The notes beneath the pieces were generated by a model that did no database searches, had not been told where the DNA came from, and worked only from the letters and a program-made list of their open reading frames with translations. Of a DNA stretch of 64,000 nt, positions 50,053-59,152 are shown piece after piece (within the stretch, counting starts at the first letter, position 1; every line of letters begins with the position of its first letter). The translations under genes and the position numbers were made by a program. The stretch is from NCBI RefSeq assembly GCF_014298075.1, contig NZ_CP060418.1, positions 372,001-436,000 on the forward strand. The letters are read 5' to 3'. This DNA is from Enterobacter sp. JUb54 (GTDB taxonomy: Bacteria; Pseudomonadota; Gammaproteobacteria; Enterobacterales; Enterobacteriaceae).

Positions 50053-51660
50053 CTACTGGCGCAGTAAGCGGGCTGCCTGCTGCAGCGCCAGATAGGCTTC
50101 ATAGCGGCGTTGATGCAGCGCCTGATTCGACGTCGTGCAACGGTAGGTTTTATCCACCCGGGTAAACTGCTTCATGGCCTCCGGCAGCGATGCCGATACC
50201 CGACCGGCGACGGCCCCAAGAATGGCTGAGCCTAGCAGCACCGGTTCGCTGCACTCGGTACTCACGATGTTAATGCCGCAGGCATCGGCCAGCAGCTGAC
50301 GGACCAGCGGATGCTGCCCGGCACCGCCGCTGATGACGATGTTTTCACAGTGAATGCCGCACGCCTGCTGGGCGTCAAGGATCTGCCGCAGCCCGTAGCC
50401 AATCCCGCATAACCCCGCGACATACAGCGCCAGCAGATTATCCAGATCCTGCTCCATGCCTAATCCCGCCACCACCGCTCTGGCCTCCGGGTCCGCCAGC
50501 GGCGCGCGGTTACCCAGAAACTCCGGCACCACCAGCAGCCCGGCGGCGAGGTCGGCCGCCGCGGAGGCACTGCTCACCTGAGCCAGCACCCGATCGGCGA
50601 GATACACCGGCAGCGCCACTCCTGCCTGCTGAGCCAGTTCGCTGGCCTGCGCAGCCGCCGGGTGAAAACGCAGCAGCTGGTCGATCGCGGCGCCTGCCGC
50701 ACTCTGGCCACCCTCGCTCAGCCACAAACCGGGCACCATCGCGGAGTAGTACGGCCCCCAGACGCCGGGCACGAAAACGGCATTGGCGGTGCTGGCCATG
50801 GTGCAGGAGGAGGTGCCGAACACGTAGGCCATATTGCTGACCGCGCCATCGAGCACCCCGACGGTGCCGATGCCGCCGGCATGGGCGTCAATCATCCCGG
50901 CTGCTACCGGCGTGCCGACCGGCAGGCCCATCTCCCGGGCCGCCTCCGCGCTAAGCCCCTGGCCGCAGGGGGTGCCCGGATCGACAATACGTTGGCCGAT
51001 ACGCGCAAAGTCGTCGTCCGCCAGATCGCCGAGGCCAATCTGGCGGAAGTAGTCGGCATCCCAGCGCTGTTCATGCGCCAGATAGGTCCATTTGCAGGTA
51101 ACGGTACACATTGAACGGGCCAGATCGCCGGTGGCGCGCCAGGTCAGGTAGTCCGCCAGGTCGAAGAAGTGTCGCGCCTGCTGATAGGTCTGCGGCCGGT
51201 TCTCCTTCAGCCACAGAATTTTCGGCGTTTCCATCTCCGGTGAGATAGTGCCGCCGACGTACTGCAGCACCGCGTGTCCGGTGGCGTTAATCTTTTCGGC
51301 CTGGGCCGTGGCGCGATGATCCATCCAGACGATGATATCGCGCTGAGGATCGTCCCCAGGCCCCACCGCCAGCGAGGCGCCATGTTCGCCGACCACCACC
51401 AACGAGCAGGTGGCGTCGAAACCAATCCCGGCGACGGACTGCGGGGCGGCGCCGGAGCGTGCCAGCGCGCTGTGAATGCAGCTGCAGACCGCCTGCCAGA
51501 TTTCGCGGCTGGATTGTTCCACCACGTTACCCGCGCTACGAAACAGGGTGATACCCTGGGTTGCATGGGCGAGAAGGGTGCCATTAAGGTCAAAGACACC
51601 GGCGCGCACGCTGGCGGAGCCGACATCGACGCCAATAATGGTGTGTTTATCGTCGTTCAT
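50053..51660 (-). CDS. rbtK: D-ribulokinase (FGGY family)
   Basis: Cytoplasmic kinase that phosphorylates D-ribulose, the product of ribitol oxidation, to D-ribulose-5-phosphate. 535 residues, FGGY fold. Signatures: GVDVGSASVRAGVFDLNG (phosphate 1), GIGFDATCSLVV with IIVWMDHRATAQ (FGGY-family ribulokinase branch), AGMIDAHAGGIGTVGV and ISGGAGQHPLVRQLLADACG (adenosine site). Sequence, length and place next to ribitol dehydrogenase identify RbtK. It is the second gene of the rbt operon, 31 bases after rbtD. The ribitol transporter gene expected downstream is absent; fbaB follows at once. Confidence 0.95.
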   Translation of the reverse strand: MNDDKHTIIGVDVGSASVRAGVFDLNGTLLAHATQGITLFRSAGNVVEQSSREIWQAVCSCIHSALARSGAAPQSVAGIGFDATCSLVVVGEHGASLAVGPGDDPQRDIIVWMDHRATAQAEKINATGHAVLQYVGGTISPEMETPKILWLKENRPQTYQQARHFFDLADYLTWRATGDLARSMCTVTCKWTYLAHEQRWDADYFRQIGLGDLADDDFARIGQRIVDPGTPCGQGLSAEAAREMGLPVGTPVAAGMIDAHAGGIGTVGVLDGAVSNMAYVFGTSSCTMASTANAVFVPGVWGPYYSAMVPGLWLSEGGQSAAGAAIDQLLRFHPAAAQASELAQQAGVALPVYLADRVLAQVSSASAAADLAAGLLVVPEFLGNRAPLADPEARAVVAGLGMEQDLDNLLALYVAGLCGIGYGLRQILDAQQACGIHCENIVISGGAGQHPLVRQLLADACGINIVSTECSEPVLLGSAILGAVAGRVSASLPEAMKQFTRVDKTYRCTTSNQALHQRRYEAYLALQQAARLLRQ

Positions 51661-51691
51661 AGAGCCATCCTTAAGCCTGGCGGGTTAATGT

Positions 51692-52441
51692 TCAGAGATC
51701 CACGCTGTTAGGCAGGATGACCAGATCGCGAACGGTGACGTTTTTCGAGCGGGTCACCATAAACAGCACCGATTCGGCCACTTCAATGGGCTGCATCAGG
51801 CTGCCATTCGCCAGCGCCTCTTCCATTTTTTCTTTTGGCCAGTCATCGAGCAGGGCGGTGACCACCGGGCCCGGCAAGACTGCCCCGACCCGCACCCCAT
51901 GCTGCGACACCTGGCGACGGGTGGTGTGCACGAAGGCCTGCACGGCAAATTTGGAGGCGGTGTAAATCGGCTCCCAGATAACCGGCACCACCCCGGCGAT
52001 GGAGCTGGTAAAGATAATATCGCCGGATTTCTGCGCGATCATATGCGGCAGCACGCTGCGCACGCAGCGGAAGGCGGCGTTGGTATTGAGGTGCAGGACG
52101 CGATCCCAGACGTCCGGGTCGCCTTCCGCCACCGGCCCGCCGATATAGGCGCCGGCGTTGGCGTGGAAAATATCCAGCCCGCCGGCGAGATCCAGAATGC
52201 CCGCCAGCAGGTTGTCGACCTGCGCGCCCTGCATCAGATCAACCTGCAGCGCAAAGGCATTTTCGCCGAGTTCAGCCACAATCTTATTCAGCTTTTCGCC
52301 TTCGCGGTCGATCAGCACGACTTTGGCGCCCGCCGCGAGCAGGGTGGTGGCGCAGGCGAGTCCGATGCCGGAAGCGGCGCCGGTGACCGCTGCGACTTTA
52401 CCGTTGAGAGAAGTATTCATAGAGGATACAGAGTGGTTCAT
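51692..52441 (-). CDS. rbtD: Ribitol 2-dehydrogenase
   Basis: NAD-dependent short-chain dehydrogenase oxidising ribitol to D-ribulose. 249 residues, the known length of Klebsiella RbtD. The cofactor motif TGAASGIG lies at 20-27, HANAG at 93-97, and the catalytic Tyr160-x-x-x-Lys164 in YTASK. The N-terminus [16 protein letters not shown] is close to the classical K. aerogenes enzyme. First gene of the rbt operon and divergent from rbtR, with a large inverted repeat between them. Confidence 0.96.
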   Translation of the reverse strand: MNHSVSSMNTSLNGKVAAVTGAASGIGLACATTLLAAGAKVVLIDREGEKLNKIVAELGENAFALQVDLMQGAQVDNLLAGILDLAGGLDIFHANAGAYIGGPVAEGDPDVWDRVLHLNTNAAFRCVRSVLPHMIAQKSGDIIFTSSIAGVVPVIWEPIYTASKFAVQAFVHTTRRQVSQHGVRVGAVLPGPVVTALLDDWPKEKMEEALANGSLMQPIEVAESVLFMVTRSKNVTVRDLVILPNSVDL

Positions 52442-52617
52442 TTTATAATCCTTCTTTGAGTCTGTTTAGGTCAATCTGTCGGGTCATCGCCAGGCGTGGG
52501 GCCTGCGTTGATATTGTGCGTGAAATATTGTTAACGTAATGAATCTAAACGCTATTTATTGGTATATGCTGAAGTGTTAGCAATCAGTGACGCAATACGG
52601 TATGGAGTATAGTGGTA

Positions 52618-52662
52618 GCTCAATCGATGAAGCCAATGTAGCGCCAGCTTCATCGATTGAGC
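52618..52662. promoter_or_regulatory. Paired operator-like sites between rbtD and rbtR
   Basis: GCTCAATCGATGAAGC at 52618-52633 is repeated as its exact complement at 52647-52662, 13 bases apart. Each arm is itself a near-palindrome around ATCGAT, as for a LacI-family operator. Two RbtR dimers could bind about 29 bp apart. The rest of the 269-bp gap holds both promoters. Confidence 0.7.
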
Positions 52663-52710
52663 AAGTGGGGAAATTAACAGCGAAATGAATTTGTGACGTA
52701 AGTTGGGAAA

Positions 52711-53721
52711 ATGAAAAAAATCACTATCTACGATCTGGCGGAATTATCCGGCGTGTCGGCAAGCGCGGTGAGCGCGATCCTCAATGGCAACTGGAAAAAG
52801 CGCCGCATCAGCGCAAAGCTGGCGGAAAAGGTCACGCAGATCGCCCAGGAGCAGGGCTATGCGATAAACCGTCAGGCGAGCATGCTGCGTAGCAAAAAAT
52901 CGAATGTGATTGGCATGATCGTTCCCAAATACGATAACCGTTACTTCGGCTCGGTGGTGGAAAGCTTCGAGGAGATGGCGCGTGAGCGCGGCCTGCTGCC
53001 GATTATCACCTGTACCCGCCGCCGTCCGGAGCTGGAAATTGAAGCGGTCAAAGCGATGCTCTCCTGGCAGGTCGACTGGGTGGTGGCGACCGGGGCAACC
53101 AACCCGGACACGATCACCGAACTGTGCCAGCAGGCGGGGGTGCCCACCGTCAATCTCGATCTGCCGGGCACGCTGGCGCCGTCGGTTATCTCCGATAACT
53201 ACGCCGGGGCCAGAGCGCTGACGGATAAAATCCTCGATAACAGCCTGAGGCGTCACGGCACCCTGGCGCCGCTGACTTTCGTAGGCGGACGCAGCAGCGA
53301 CCACAACACCCTTGAACGTCTGCGCGGCTTCCGCGATGCGCATCGGCAGCGCGGCCTCGAGGTGCCGGAAGAGAATGTACTCGCACCCGGTTACTCAAAG
53401 GGCAAAGTGGAAGCCTGCATGCAGGCCCGCTTCGGCGCCGGGGAGGCGCACCTGCAGGGCTTTTTCGTCAACTCGACGATCTCGCTTGAAGGGGTGGTCA
53501 GATGGCTGGCGCAGCGGGGGTTAACCGGCACCGAACAGCCGCCGATGGGCTGTTTTGACTGGGACCCGTTTGTCTTCCTGCTGGGCCACGATATCGATAT
53601 GGTGCAGCAGAATGTGCAGGCGATGCTGGAGGCGGTGTTTAGCCTTATCGACGCCGACGACGCCAGCAAACGGCTGATTGAAATCCCGCCGCTGCTGATC
53701 GACAGTCGCGAGCATCTCTGA
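52711..53721 (+). CDS. rbtR: LacI-family ribitol operon repressor
   Basis: Repressor of the rbt operon, 336 residues. The LacI HTH covers about 3-25 (ITIYDLAELSGVSASAVSAIL) with the hinge near 45-60. The effector domain is SNVIGMIVPKYDNRYFGSVVESFEEMA through FVGGRSSDHNTLERLRGFRDA. It is divergent from rbtD and beside dalR, the arrangement described for Klebsiella pentitol operons. D-ribulose is the inducer known for this system. Confidence 0.93.
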   Translation: MKKITIYDLAELSGVSASAVSAILNGNWKKRRISAKLAEKVTQIAQEQGYAINRQASMLRSKKSNVIGMIVPKYDNRYFGSVVESFEEMARERGLLPIITCTRRRPELEIEAVKAMLSWQVDWVVATGATNPDTITELCQQAGVPTVNLDLPGTLAPSVISDNYAGARALTDKILDNSLRRHGTLAPLTFVGGRSSDHNTLERLRGFRDAHRQRGLEVPEENVLAPGYSKGKVEACMQARFGAGEAHLQGFFVNSTISLEGVVRWLAQRGLTGTEQPPMGCFDWDPFVFLLGHDIDMVQQNVQAMLEAVFSLIDADDASKRLIEIPPLLIDSREHL

Positions 53722-53753
53722 GCGCCTGCCAGGGGCGGCCTGCGCGGCCGCCG

Positions 53754-54695
53754 CTAGCGGGTCAGCAGCCAGCGCGCGGTGTGCTCATCGGTTACCAGGC
53801 CGTTGATCCAGCCGCCTTTCAGTGCCGCGAGGATCGCCGGGCGCTTGTACTCGCCGCAGGCCACCGCGATGCGCGGGCACTGATTCTGGCGAATATCGTA
53901 GCTGGTGATCATCCGATTGATATCGCTTGCCACCACGCCGCCTTCGGCATCGATAAAGCGGCCAAGGATCTCGCCGATGCCGCCCTGGGCCGTCAGTTCG
54001 TCCAGCTGCGCCTGGTTGATAAAACCGTCTTTAAAGATCGGGCTGTTGGTGCCCAGCGGGCCGATCCCGACGAAAATCACGTCCGCCTGCTGCGCCACCC
54101 CTGAAACGTTGCGGAACAGGCGGCTGGTGCACCACATCTCATGTTCATCCACCGTTTGCGCATAGCGCGGCGCGGGCCATTGATAGTATTTGGCCTGAAT
54201 TTTACGCGCCAGCAGCAGGGGAACATCATCGTAGTAGTTACACTGTCCGTCGGCATCCATGGCGCTAATCAGCGCCACGCAACGGGTATTCAGGCTATCA
54301 AAGTCGATGCGCTGCATGGTTTTTTTCAGCGTCAGCCCGGAGCCGATGCCGATAATTTTCGCCTTATCGTCCTGCAGATAGCGGGCCATCAGCTGATAGC
54401 AGCCGAAGGAGACGCTCTCCAGGGTGCTCTCTTCGCTCCAGGCGGGGACGATATTGCAGGCGATCAGCTGATATTTTTCCTGTAGCAGTTGCGCATAGTC
54501 GAGACAGTTTGCCACCGGGTGGTGAAGGCCAATGGAGACGATGCCCTCTTCTTTGGCGGCGGCGATCATACGCTGGACCACCGGCCTTGAGGTGCCCAGC
54601 TGGCTGGCTATCTCGCTTTGATTGAGTCCGGCAATGTAGTACATCCATGCCGCGCGGACCTTCTGATCCAGCCTGATGTCATCTTCTTTACCCAT
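53754..54695 (-). CDS. dalR: SorC-family D-arabinitol operon regulator
   Basis: Regulator of the dal operon, 313 residues, SorC/DeoR type. The HTH covers about 15-55 (AAWMYYIAGLNQSEIASQLGTSRPVVQRMIAAA). The sugar-binding domain is about 60-313, with IIGIGSGLTLKKTMQRI and VIFVGIGPLGTNSPIFKDGFI, the latter being the phosphosugar-type loop. It is convergent with rbtR and divergent from dalD, whose promoter it should control; the tail-to-tail gap with rbtR is only about 30 bp. Confidence 0.9.
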   Translation of the reverse strand: MGKEDDIRLDQKVRAAWMYYIAGLNQSEIASQLGTSRPVVQRMIAAAKEEGIVSIGLHHPVANCLDYAQLLQEKYQLIACNIVPAWSEESTLESVSFGCYQLMARYLQDDKAKIIGIGSGLTLKKTMQRIDFDSLNTRCVALISAMDADGQCNYYDDVPLLLARKIQAKYYQWPAPRYAQTVDEHEMWCTSRLFRNVSGVAQQADVIFVGIGPLGTNSPIFKDGFINQAQLDELTAQGGIGEILGRFIDAEGGVVASDINRMITSYDIRQNQCPRIAVACGEYKRPAILAALKGGWINGLVTDEHTARWLLTR

Positions 54696-54798
54696 GATCC
54701 CCTGCCTTAAGCCTGTCCAGCCGGCGTGATTGCCGGTAAACCCGTATCACCGCATTTTCGCTGCGGTTTTATAAACAGGCAAGCTTTTGCTCTGAATT

Positions 54799-54867
54799 GG
54801 TCATTTGTAATTTTAATGGTCAATTGATCTTTTGTGATCTATCGCTCTTAATTAGGTCTAATGATCA
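54799..54867. promoter_or_regulatory. Candidate DalR operator region
   Basis: Repeated GGTCA/TGATC units occur upstream of dalD: GGTCA at 54799, the near-palindrome GGTCAATTGATC at 54818-54829, TGATC at 54835 and TGATCA at 54862. Repeats of this kind fit SorC-type tetramers. AAGGAGATCAGCAT then leads into dalD. Confidence 0.4.
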
Positions 54868-54904
54868 TCTACAGTGAGCCGCATACACTCAAGGAGATCA
54901 GCAT

Positions 54905-56272
54905 ATGAATCAGCAATACACGTGGCTTCACATCGGTCTGGGTTCTTTTCATCGTGCGCATCAGGCGTGGTACCTCCATCGTCTGATTGCCGGGGGCGAT
55001 CGGCGCTGGCATATCGCTGCCGGGAATATTCGTTCGGATGCCGAGCAGGTGGTGCAGGCGCTGGCGGCGCAAAACGGGCGCTATGTGCTGGAAACCGTCA
55101 GCCCGGACGGGGAGCGCGAGTACGAAGAGATCACCTCGATTCAAAAACTGCTGCCGTGGCAGGCCGACCTGCAACCGCTGATTGCCGAAGGGGCGCAGCC
55201 GCAGACCAAAGTCATTGCCTTCACCGTGACCGAAGGCGGGTACTACCTGAACACCAGCCATAAGCTGGAAACCAGCAACCCGGATCTCCAGTCCGACCTG
55301 CAGGGCGGCTGCGCCACCATTTATGGCACCATTGCGCGCATTCTGGAAAAGCGGATGGCCGACAATGCCGGGCCGCTGACGCTGCTCAACTGCGATAACG
55401 TGCGCCACAACGGTGAACGTTTTCATGACGGGCTGGTGGAGTTCCTGCAGTTAACCGGCAAGCAGGCGGTGATAGCGTGGCTGGCGGAGAATGCGACCTG
55501 CCCGAACACCATGGTTGACCGCATCACGCCGCGTCCGGCGGCGGATCTGCCGGCGCGCATTAAAGCGCAAACCGGCATCGACGATCGTGCGCCGGTGATG
55601 GGCGAAACCTTTATTCAGTGGGTGGTTGAAGATAATTTCCGCGACGTGCGTCCGGACCTTGAAGCCGTCGGCGTGGAGATGGTCGCGTCGGTCATTCCTT
55701 ACGAAGAGGCGAAAATCCGCATTCTGAACGCCTCCCACAGCTGCATCGCGTGGGCCGGAACCTTGATCGGCCAGCGCTATATCCATGAGAGCACCCTGAC
55801 CGATTTTATCTACGCCATCGCCGACCGCTACGTCACCGAAGATGTGATCCCGTGCCTGGGAGATAACGGGATCGACCTGGCGACCTATCGCGACGTGGTG
55901 CTTAAGCGCTTTACCAACCCGTACATCCAGGACACCAACCAGCGGGTGGCGGCGGATGGCTTCTCGAAAATTCCGGCGATGATCGCCCCGACGTTACAGG
56001 AATGCTACCAGCGCGGCGCTCGCCCGGAGGCCACCGCCATGCTGCCGGCGCTGTTCTTCGTGTTTATGGAGCAGTGGCACAAAGGCACTCTGCCTTACGA
56101 GTACCAGGACGGCATTCTTGACGCTCAGGCGGTGCACGAGATGTTCGAATCCAGCGACCCCATCGCCTGCTATGCCAAAGACCGGGCGCTGTTTGGCTCC
56201 CTGAGCGAGCGGGATGATTTCCTGGCCCTGCTGCGCGAGAAAGTGGCGGCAGTCTATTCACTGATGCAGTAG
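54905..56272 (+). CDS. dalD: D-arabinitol 4-dehydrogenase
   Basis: NAD-dependent polyol dehydrogenase of the mannitol dehydrogenase family, converting D-arabinitol to D-xylulose. 455 residues, the length known for Klebsiella DalD. The N-terminal NAD domain includes [21 protein letters not shown]. The family signature [20 protein letters not shown] carries the catalytic region, and the C-terminal domain holds [23 protein letters not shown] lies eight bases before the ATG. First gene of the dal operon, nine bases ahead of dalK. Confidence 0.95.
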   Translation: MNQQYTWLHIGLGSFHRAHQAWYLHRLIAGGDRRWHIAAGNIRSDAEQVVQALAAQNGRYVLETVSPDGEREYEEITSIQKLLPWQADLQPLIAEGAQPQTKVIAFTVTEGGYYLNTSHKLETSNPDLQSDLQGGCATIYGTIARILEKRMADNAGPLTLLNCDNVRHNGERFHDGLVEFLQLTGKQAVIAWLAENATCPNTMVDRITPRPAADLPARIKAQTGIDDRAPVMGETFIQWVVEDNFRDVRPDLEAVGVEMVASVIPYEEAKIRILNASHSCIAWAGTLIGQRYIHESTLTDFIYAIADRYVTEDVIPCLGDNGIDLATYRDVVLKRFTNPYIQDTNQRVAADGFSKIPAMIAPTLQECYQRGARPEATAMLPALFFVFMEQWHKGTLPYEYQDGILDAQAVHEMFESSDPIACYAKDRALFGSLSERDDFLALLREKVAAVYSLMQ

Positions 56273-56281
56273 GAGCGCGCG

Positions 56282-57745
56282 ATGTATTTAGGAATCGATC
56301 TCGGAACGTCGGAAGTCAAAGCGCTGGTCATTGACGAGAACAATGATGTGGTTGCCAGCCATAGCGCGCCGCTGAGTATTCAGCGGCCCCATCAGCATTG
56401 GTCAGAGCAGGCGCCGCAGGCCTGGTGGGAGGCGACGGAGTACCTGATTGCCACGCTGCGGGAGAAATGCGCCGGCCACTGGTCCGCGATTAAGGCCATC
56501 GGCCTCTCCGGGCAGATGCACGGGGCGGTGCTGCTGGATAGCCGCGGGGAGGTGATCCGCCCGGCCATTTTGTGGAACGACACCCGCTGCGCGCAGGAGT
56601 GCCGCGAGCTTGAGGAGATGGCACCCGAACTGCATCAGGTGGCCGGGAACCTGGCAATGCCGGGCTTCACCGCACCGAAACTGCTGTGGGTACGCCGTCA
56701 CGAGCCGGAAAACTTTCAGCGCACGGCCACGGTGATGCTGCCGAAGGACTATCTGCGCTACAAAATGAGCGGGCAAAAAATTTCTGATATGTCCGATGCC
56801 GCCGGGACGCTGTGGCTGGACGTGGCGAAACGCGACTGGTCCGATGGACTGCTGGATAAGTGCGGCCTGTCGCGAAGCCATATGCCAGCGCTGGTCGAAG
56901 GCTGCGAGGTTTCCGCCACGCTCGACCCGCAGGTGGCGGCGCGCTGGGGATTAAATGCCTCGGTGGTGGTGGCCGGCGGCGGGGGCGATAACGCGGTCAG
57001 CGCCATTGGCGTTGGCGCGGTTTCGCCGGGAGATGCGTTTATCTCCCTCGGCACTTCCGGGGTGCTGTTTGTGGTGACTGACGCCTACCGTCCGGCGCCC
57101 CAGTCGGCGGTGCATGCTTTCTGCCATGTGCTGCCCAATCTGTGGCACCAGATGAGCGTGATGCTCAGCGCCGCCAGCTGTCTGCAGTGGTTCTGCCGCT
57201 TAACCAGCACCACCGAAGTGGCGCTGCTGGAGGAGATCGCCCAGCTCAGCGAGGCGGAAAAGGCCAACGCGCCGATGTTCCTGCCGTATCTCTCCGGGGA
57301 GCGCACGCCGCATAACGATCCTGACGCGCGTGGGATGTTTTGGGGGATGACGCACGCCAGCCTGCGCGCCCAACTGGGCTACGCGGTGCTGGAAGGGGTG
57401 AGTTTCGGCATTAACGATGGTTTGCAGGTGCTGAAAGAGAGCGGCACGCAAATTACACAGTGCTCGCTGGTGGGCGGCGGCGCCCGCAGTCCCTTCTGGG
57501 CGCAGCTGCTGGCCGATATCCTCAACATGCCGGTGGTCACCCACAAAGGCGGCGAAACCGGCGGCGCGCTGGGGGCGGCGAGGCTGGCCTGTCTGGCAGT
57601 CGGTAAACCGCTGGCCGAGGTGTGCGAAAAGCCGGAGGTCTACCAGACCTGGCGCGCCGCGCCCGAACGTCACCACGCGCTGATGCAGCGCTATGCACAG
57701 TTTAAATCGTTATATCTGAACGACCTGAATTATAGACATCATTGA
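56282..57745 (+). CDS. dalK: D-xylulokinase of the D-arabinitol operon
   Basis: FGGY kinase that phosphorylates D-xylulose to D-xylulose-5-phosphate. 487 residues. Motifs: YLGIDLGTSEVKALVIDE, IGLSGQMHGAVLLD with the xylulokinase-type QMHG, AILWNDTRCAQEC, VVAGGGGDNAVSAIGVG and YLSGERTPHNDPDARGMFWG, then LVGGGARSPFWAQLLAD. AGGAG precedes the ATG. In the same operon as dalD and, after a hairpin, dalT. Confidence 0.95.
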   Translation: MYLGIDLGTSEVKALVIDENNDVVASHSAPLSIQRPHQHWSEQAPQAWWEATEYLIATLREKCAGHWSAIKAIGLSGQMHGAVLLDSRGEVIRPAILWNDTRCAQECRELEEMAPELHQVAGNLAMPGFTAPKLLWVRRHEPENFQRTATVMLPKDYLRYKMSGQKISDMSDAAGTLWLDVAKRDWSDGLLDKCGLSRSHMPALVEGCEVSATLDPQVAARWGLNASVVVAGGGGDNAVSAIGVGAVSPGDAFISLGTSGVLFVVTDAYRPAPQSAVHAFCHVLPNLWHQMSVMLSAASCLQWFCRLTSTTEVALLEEIAQLSEAEKANAPMFLPYLSGERTPHNDPDARGMFWGMTHASLRAQLGYAVLEGVSFGINDGLQVLKESGTQITQCSLVGGGARSPFWAQLLADILNMPVVTHKGGETGGALGAARLACLAVGKPLAEVCEKPEVYQTWRAAPERHHALMQRYAQFKSLYLNDLNYRHH

Positions 57746-57759
57746 TTTTAATAATAAAA

Positions 57760-57785
57760 ACTCTCCGGTGGTTTCACCGGAGTTG
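57760..57785 (+). other. Intercistronic hairpin dalK-dalT
   Basis: CTCCGGTG and CACCGGAG form a perfect 8-bp stem with a GTTT loop, flanked by AACT and AGTT-like bases, in the 69-bp gap. Only TTGCTTC follows, so it is at most a partial terminator. It could lower or protect the dalT part of the transcript. Confidence 0.5.
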
Positions 57786-57814
57786 CTTCTCTGCACCCTA
57801 GAAACGAGGTCATT

Positions 57815-59092
57815 ATGTCCGTGAATAACAACCAGTGGTTCGGTTTGCCGCTGAATCTGATATGGGGATACATCGCTATCGCCGTGTTCATGACCGGCGA
57901 CGGGTTTGAACTGGCTTTCCTGTCACACTACATCAAGGAGTTGGGCTTTACGCCGGCCCAGGCCTCCTTCGCCTTTACGCTGTATGGCCTTGCCGCCGCG
58001 TTATCGGCGTGGATCTCGGGTGTGGTCGCCGAAATTATCACCCCGCAAAAAACGATGCTGATTGGCTTCGTGTTGTGGTGCGTGTTCCATGTGCTGTTCC
58101 TGGTATTCGGCCTCGGGCATGCCAACTATCCGCTGATCCTGTTGTTCTACGGCATTCGTGGCTTTGCCTATCCGCTGTTCCTCTACTCCTTTATCGTCGC
58201 CATCATCCATAACGTGAAGAGCGAAGGCGCCAGTTCGGCGTTGGGCTGGTTCTGGGCGGTCTATTCCATCGGGATTGGCGTGTTCGGCAGCTATATTCCG
58301 AGCTTTACGATCCCGCATATTGGTGAACTGGGGACGTTATGGCTGGCGCTGGTATTCTGCGTGACCGGCGGCATCGTCGCCCTGGTGTCGCTGCGCCACA
58401 TTGAGACACCGCGGCATATGCAAAATCTCACTACCCGCGAGAAGTTTGCCGAGCTGGGCCGCGCGGCGACGCTGCTCTATACCAACCGCAATATTTTGCT
58501 CTCCAGCATGGTGCGGATTATCAACACCCTGTCGCTGTTCGGTTTTGCGGTAATTATGCCGCTGATGTTTGTCGATGAGCTGGGCTTTACCACCTCCGAG
58601 TGGCTTCAGGTGTGGGCGGCGTTCTTCTTCACCACTATTTTCTCCAACGTGCTGTGGGGGATCCTCGGTGAAAAGCTGGGCTGGATCCGGGTGGTGCGCT
58701 GGTTTGGCTGTATCGGGATGGCGCTGTCGAGCCTGGCGTTTTACTACATTCCGCAGCACTTCGGCCATAACTTCGCGATGGCGCTGATACCGGCGATTGC
58801 GCTGGGGATTTTTGTGGCGGCGTTTGTGCCGATGGCGGCGGTATTCCCGGCGCTGGAGCCGAAGCACAAAGGGGCGGCTATCTCGGTTTATAACCTGTCG
58901 GCGGGGCTGTCCAACTTCCTGGCACCGGCCATTGCGGTGGTGCTGCTGCCATACTTCAGCACCATCGGCGTGGTGGTGGCCTACACCGCACTGTACGTGC
59001 TGGCCTTTTTCCTCTGCGCCTTTATCCGTGTTGAGCAGCCGGGCTTTACCGTAGCGCCGGACTCTGCCGGCAAGCGCGTCGAGTTTTCCTGA
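57815..59092 (+). CDS. dalT: D-arabinitol transporter DalT (MFS)
   Basis: Major facilitator superfamily symporter for D-arabinitol, 425 residues, 12 hydrophobic segments. Loop signatures include AFMTGDGFELAFLSHYIKEL-like start (FMTGDGFELAFLSHY), GLAAALSAWISGVVAEIITPQKTMLIGF in the 2-3 loop, and FPALEPKHKGAAISVYNLSAGLSNFLAPAI. Length and position after dalK match the described Klebsiella DalT. AACGAGG precedes the ATG. It is the only pentitol transporter gene in this cluster, so it may also have to serve ribitol. Confidence 0.93.
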   Translation: MSVNNNQWFGLPLNLIWGYIAIAVFMTGDGFELAFLSHYIKELGFTPAQASFAFTLYGLAAALSAWISGVVAEIITPQKTMLIGFVLWCVFHVLFLVFGLGHANYPLILLFYGIRGFAYPLFLYSFIVAIIHNVKSEGASSALGWFWAVYSIGIGVFGSYIPSFTIPHIGELGTLWLALVFCVTGGIVALVSLRHIETPRHMQNLTTREKFAELGRAATLLYTNRNILLSSMVRIINTLSLFGFAVIMPLMFVDELGFTTSEWLQVWAAFFFTTIFSNVLWGILGEKLGWIRVVRWFGCIGMALSSLAFYYIPQHFGHNFAMALIPAIALGIFVAAFVPMAAVFPALEPKHKGAAISVYNLSAGLSNFLAPAIAVVLLPYFSTIGVVVAYTALYVLAFFLCAFIRVEQPGFTVAPDSAGKRVEFS

Positions 59093-59152
59093 TTGTCGTT
59101 ACCGGGCGAATATGGCGGTCATATCCGCCCGGTCAGAAGAGAGAAGCTAAGC

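Noticed and set aside
52442-52710. CRISPR-like repeat pair near 52618
   Set aside because: Only two arms in inverted orientation, with no regular spacer series; an operator pair is the better reading.
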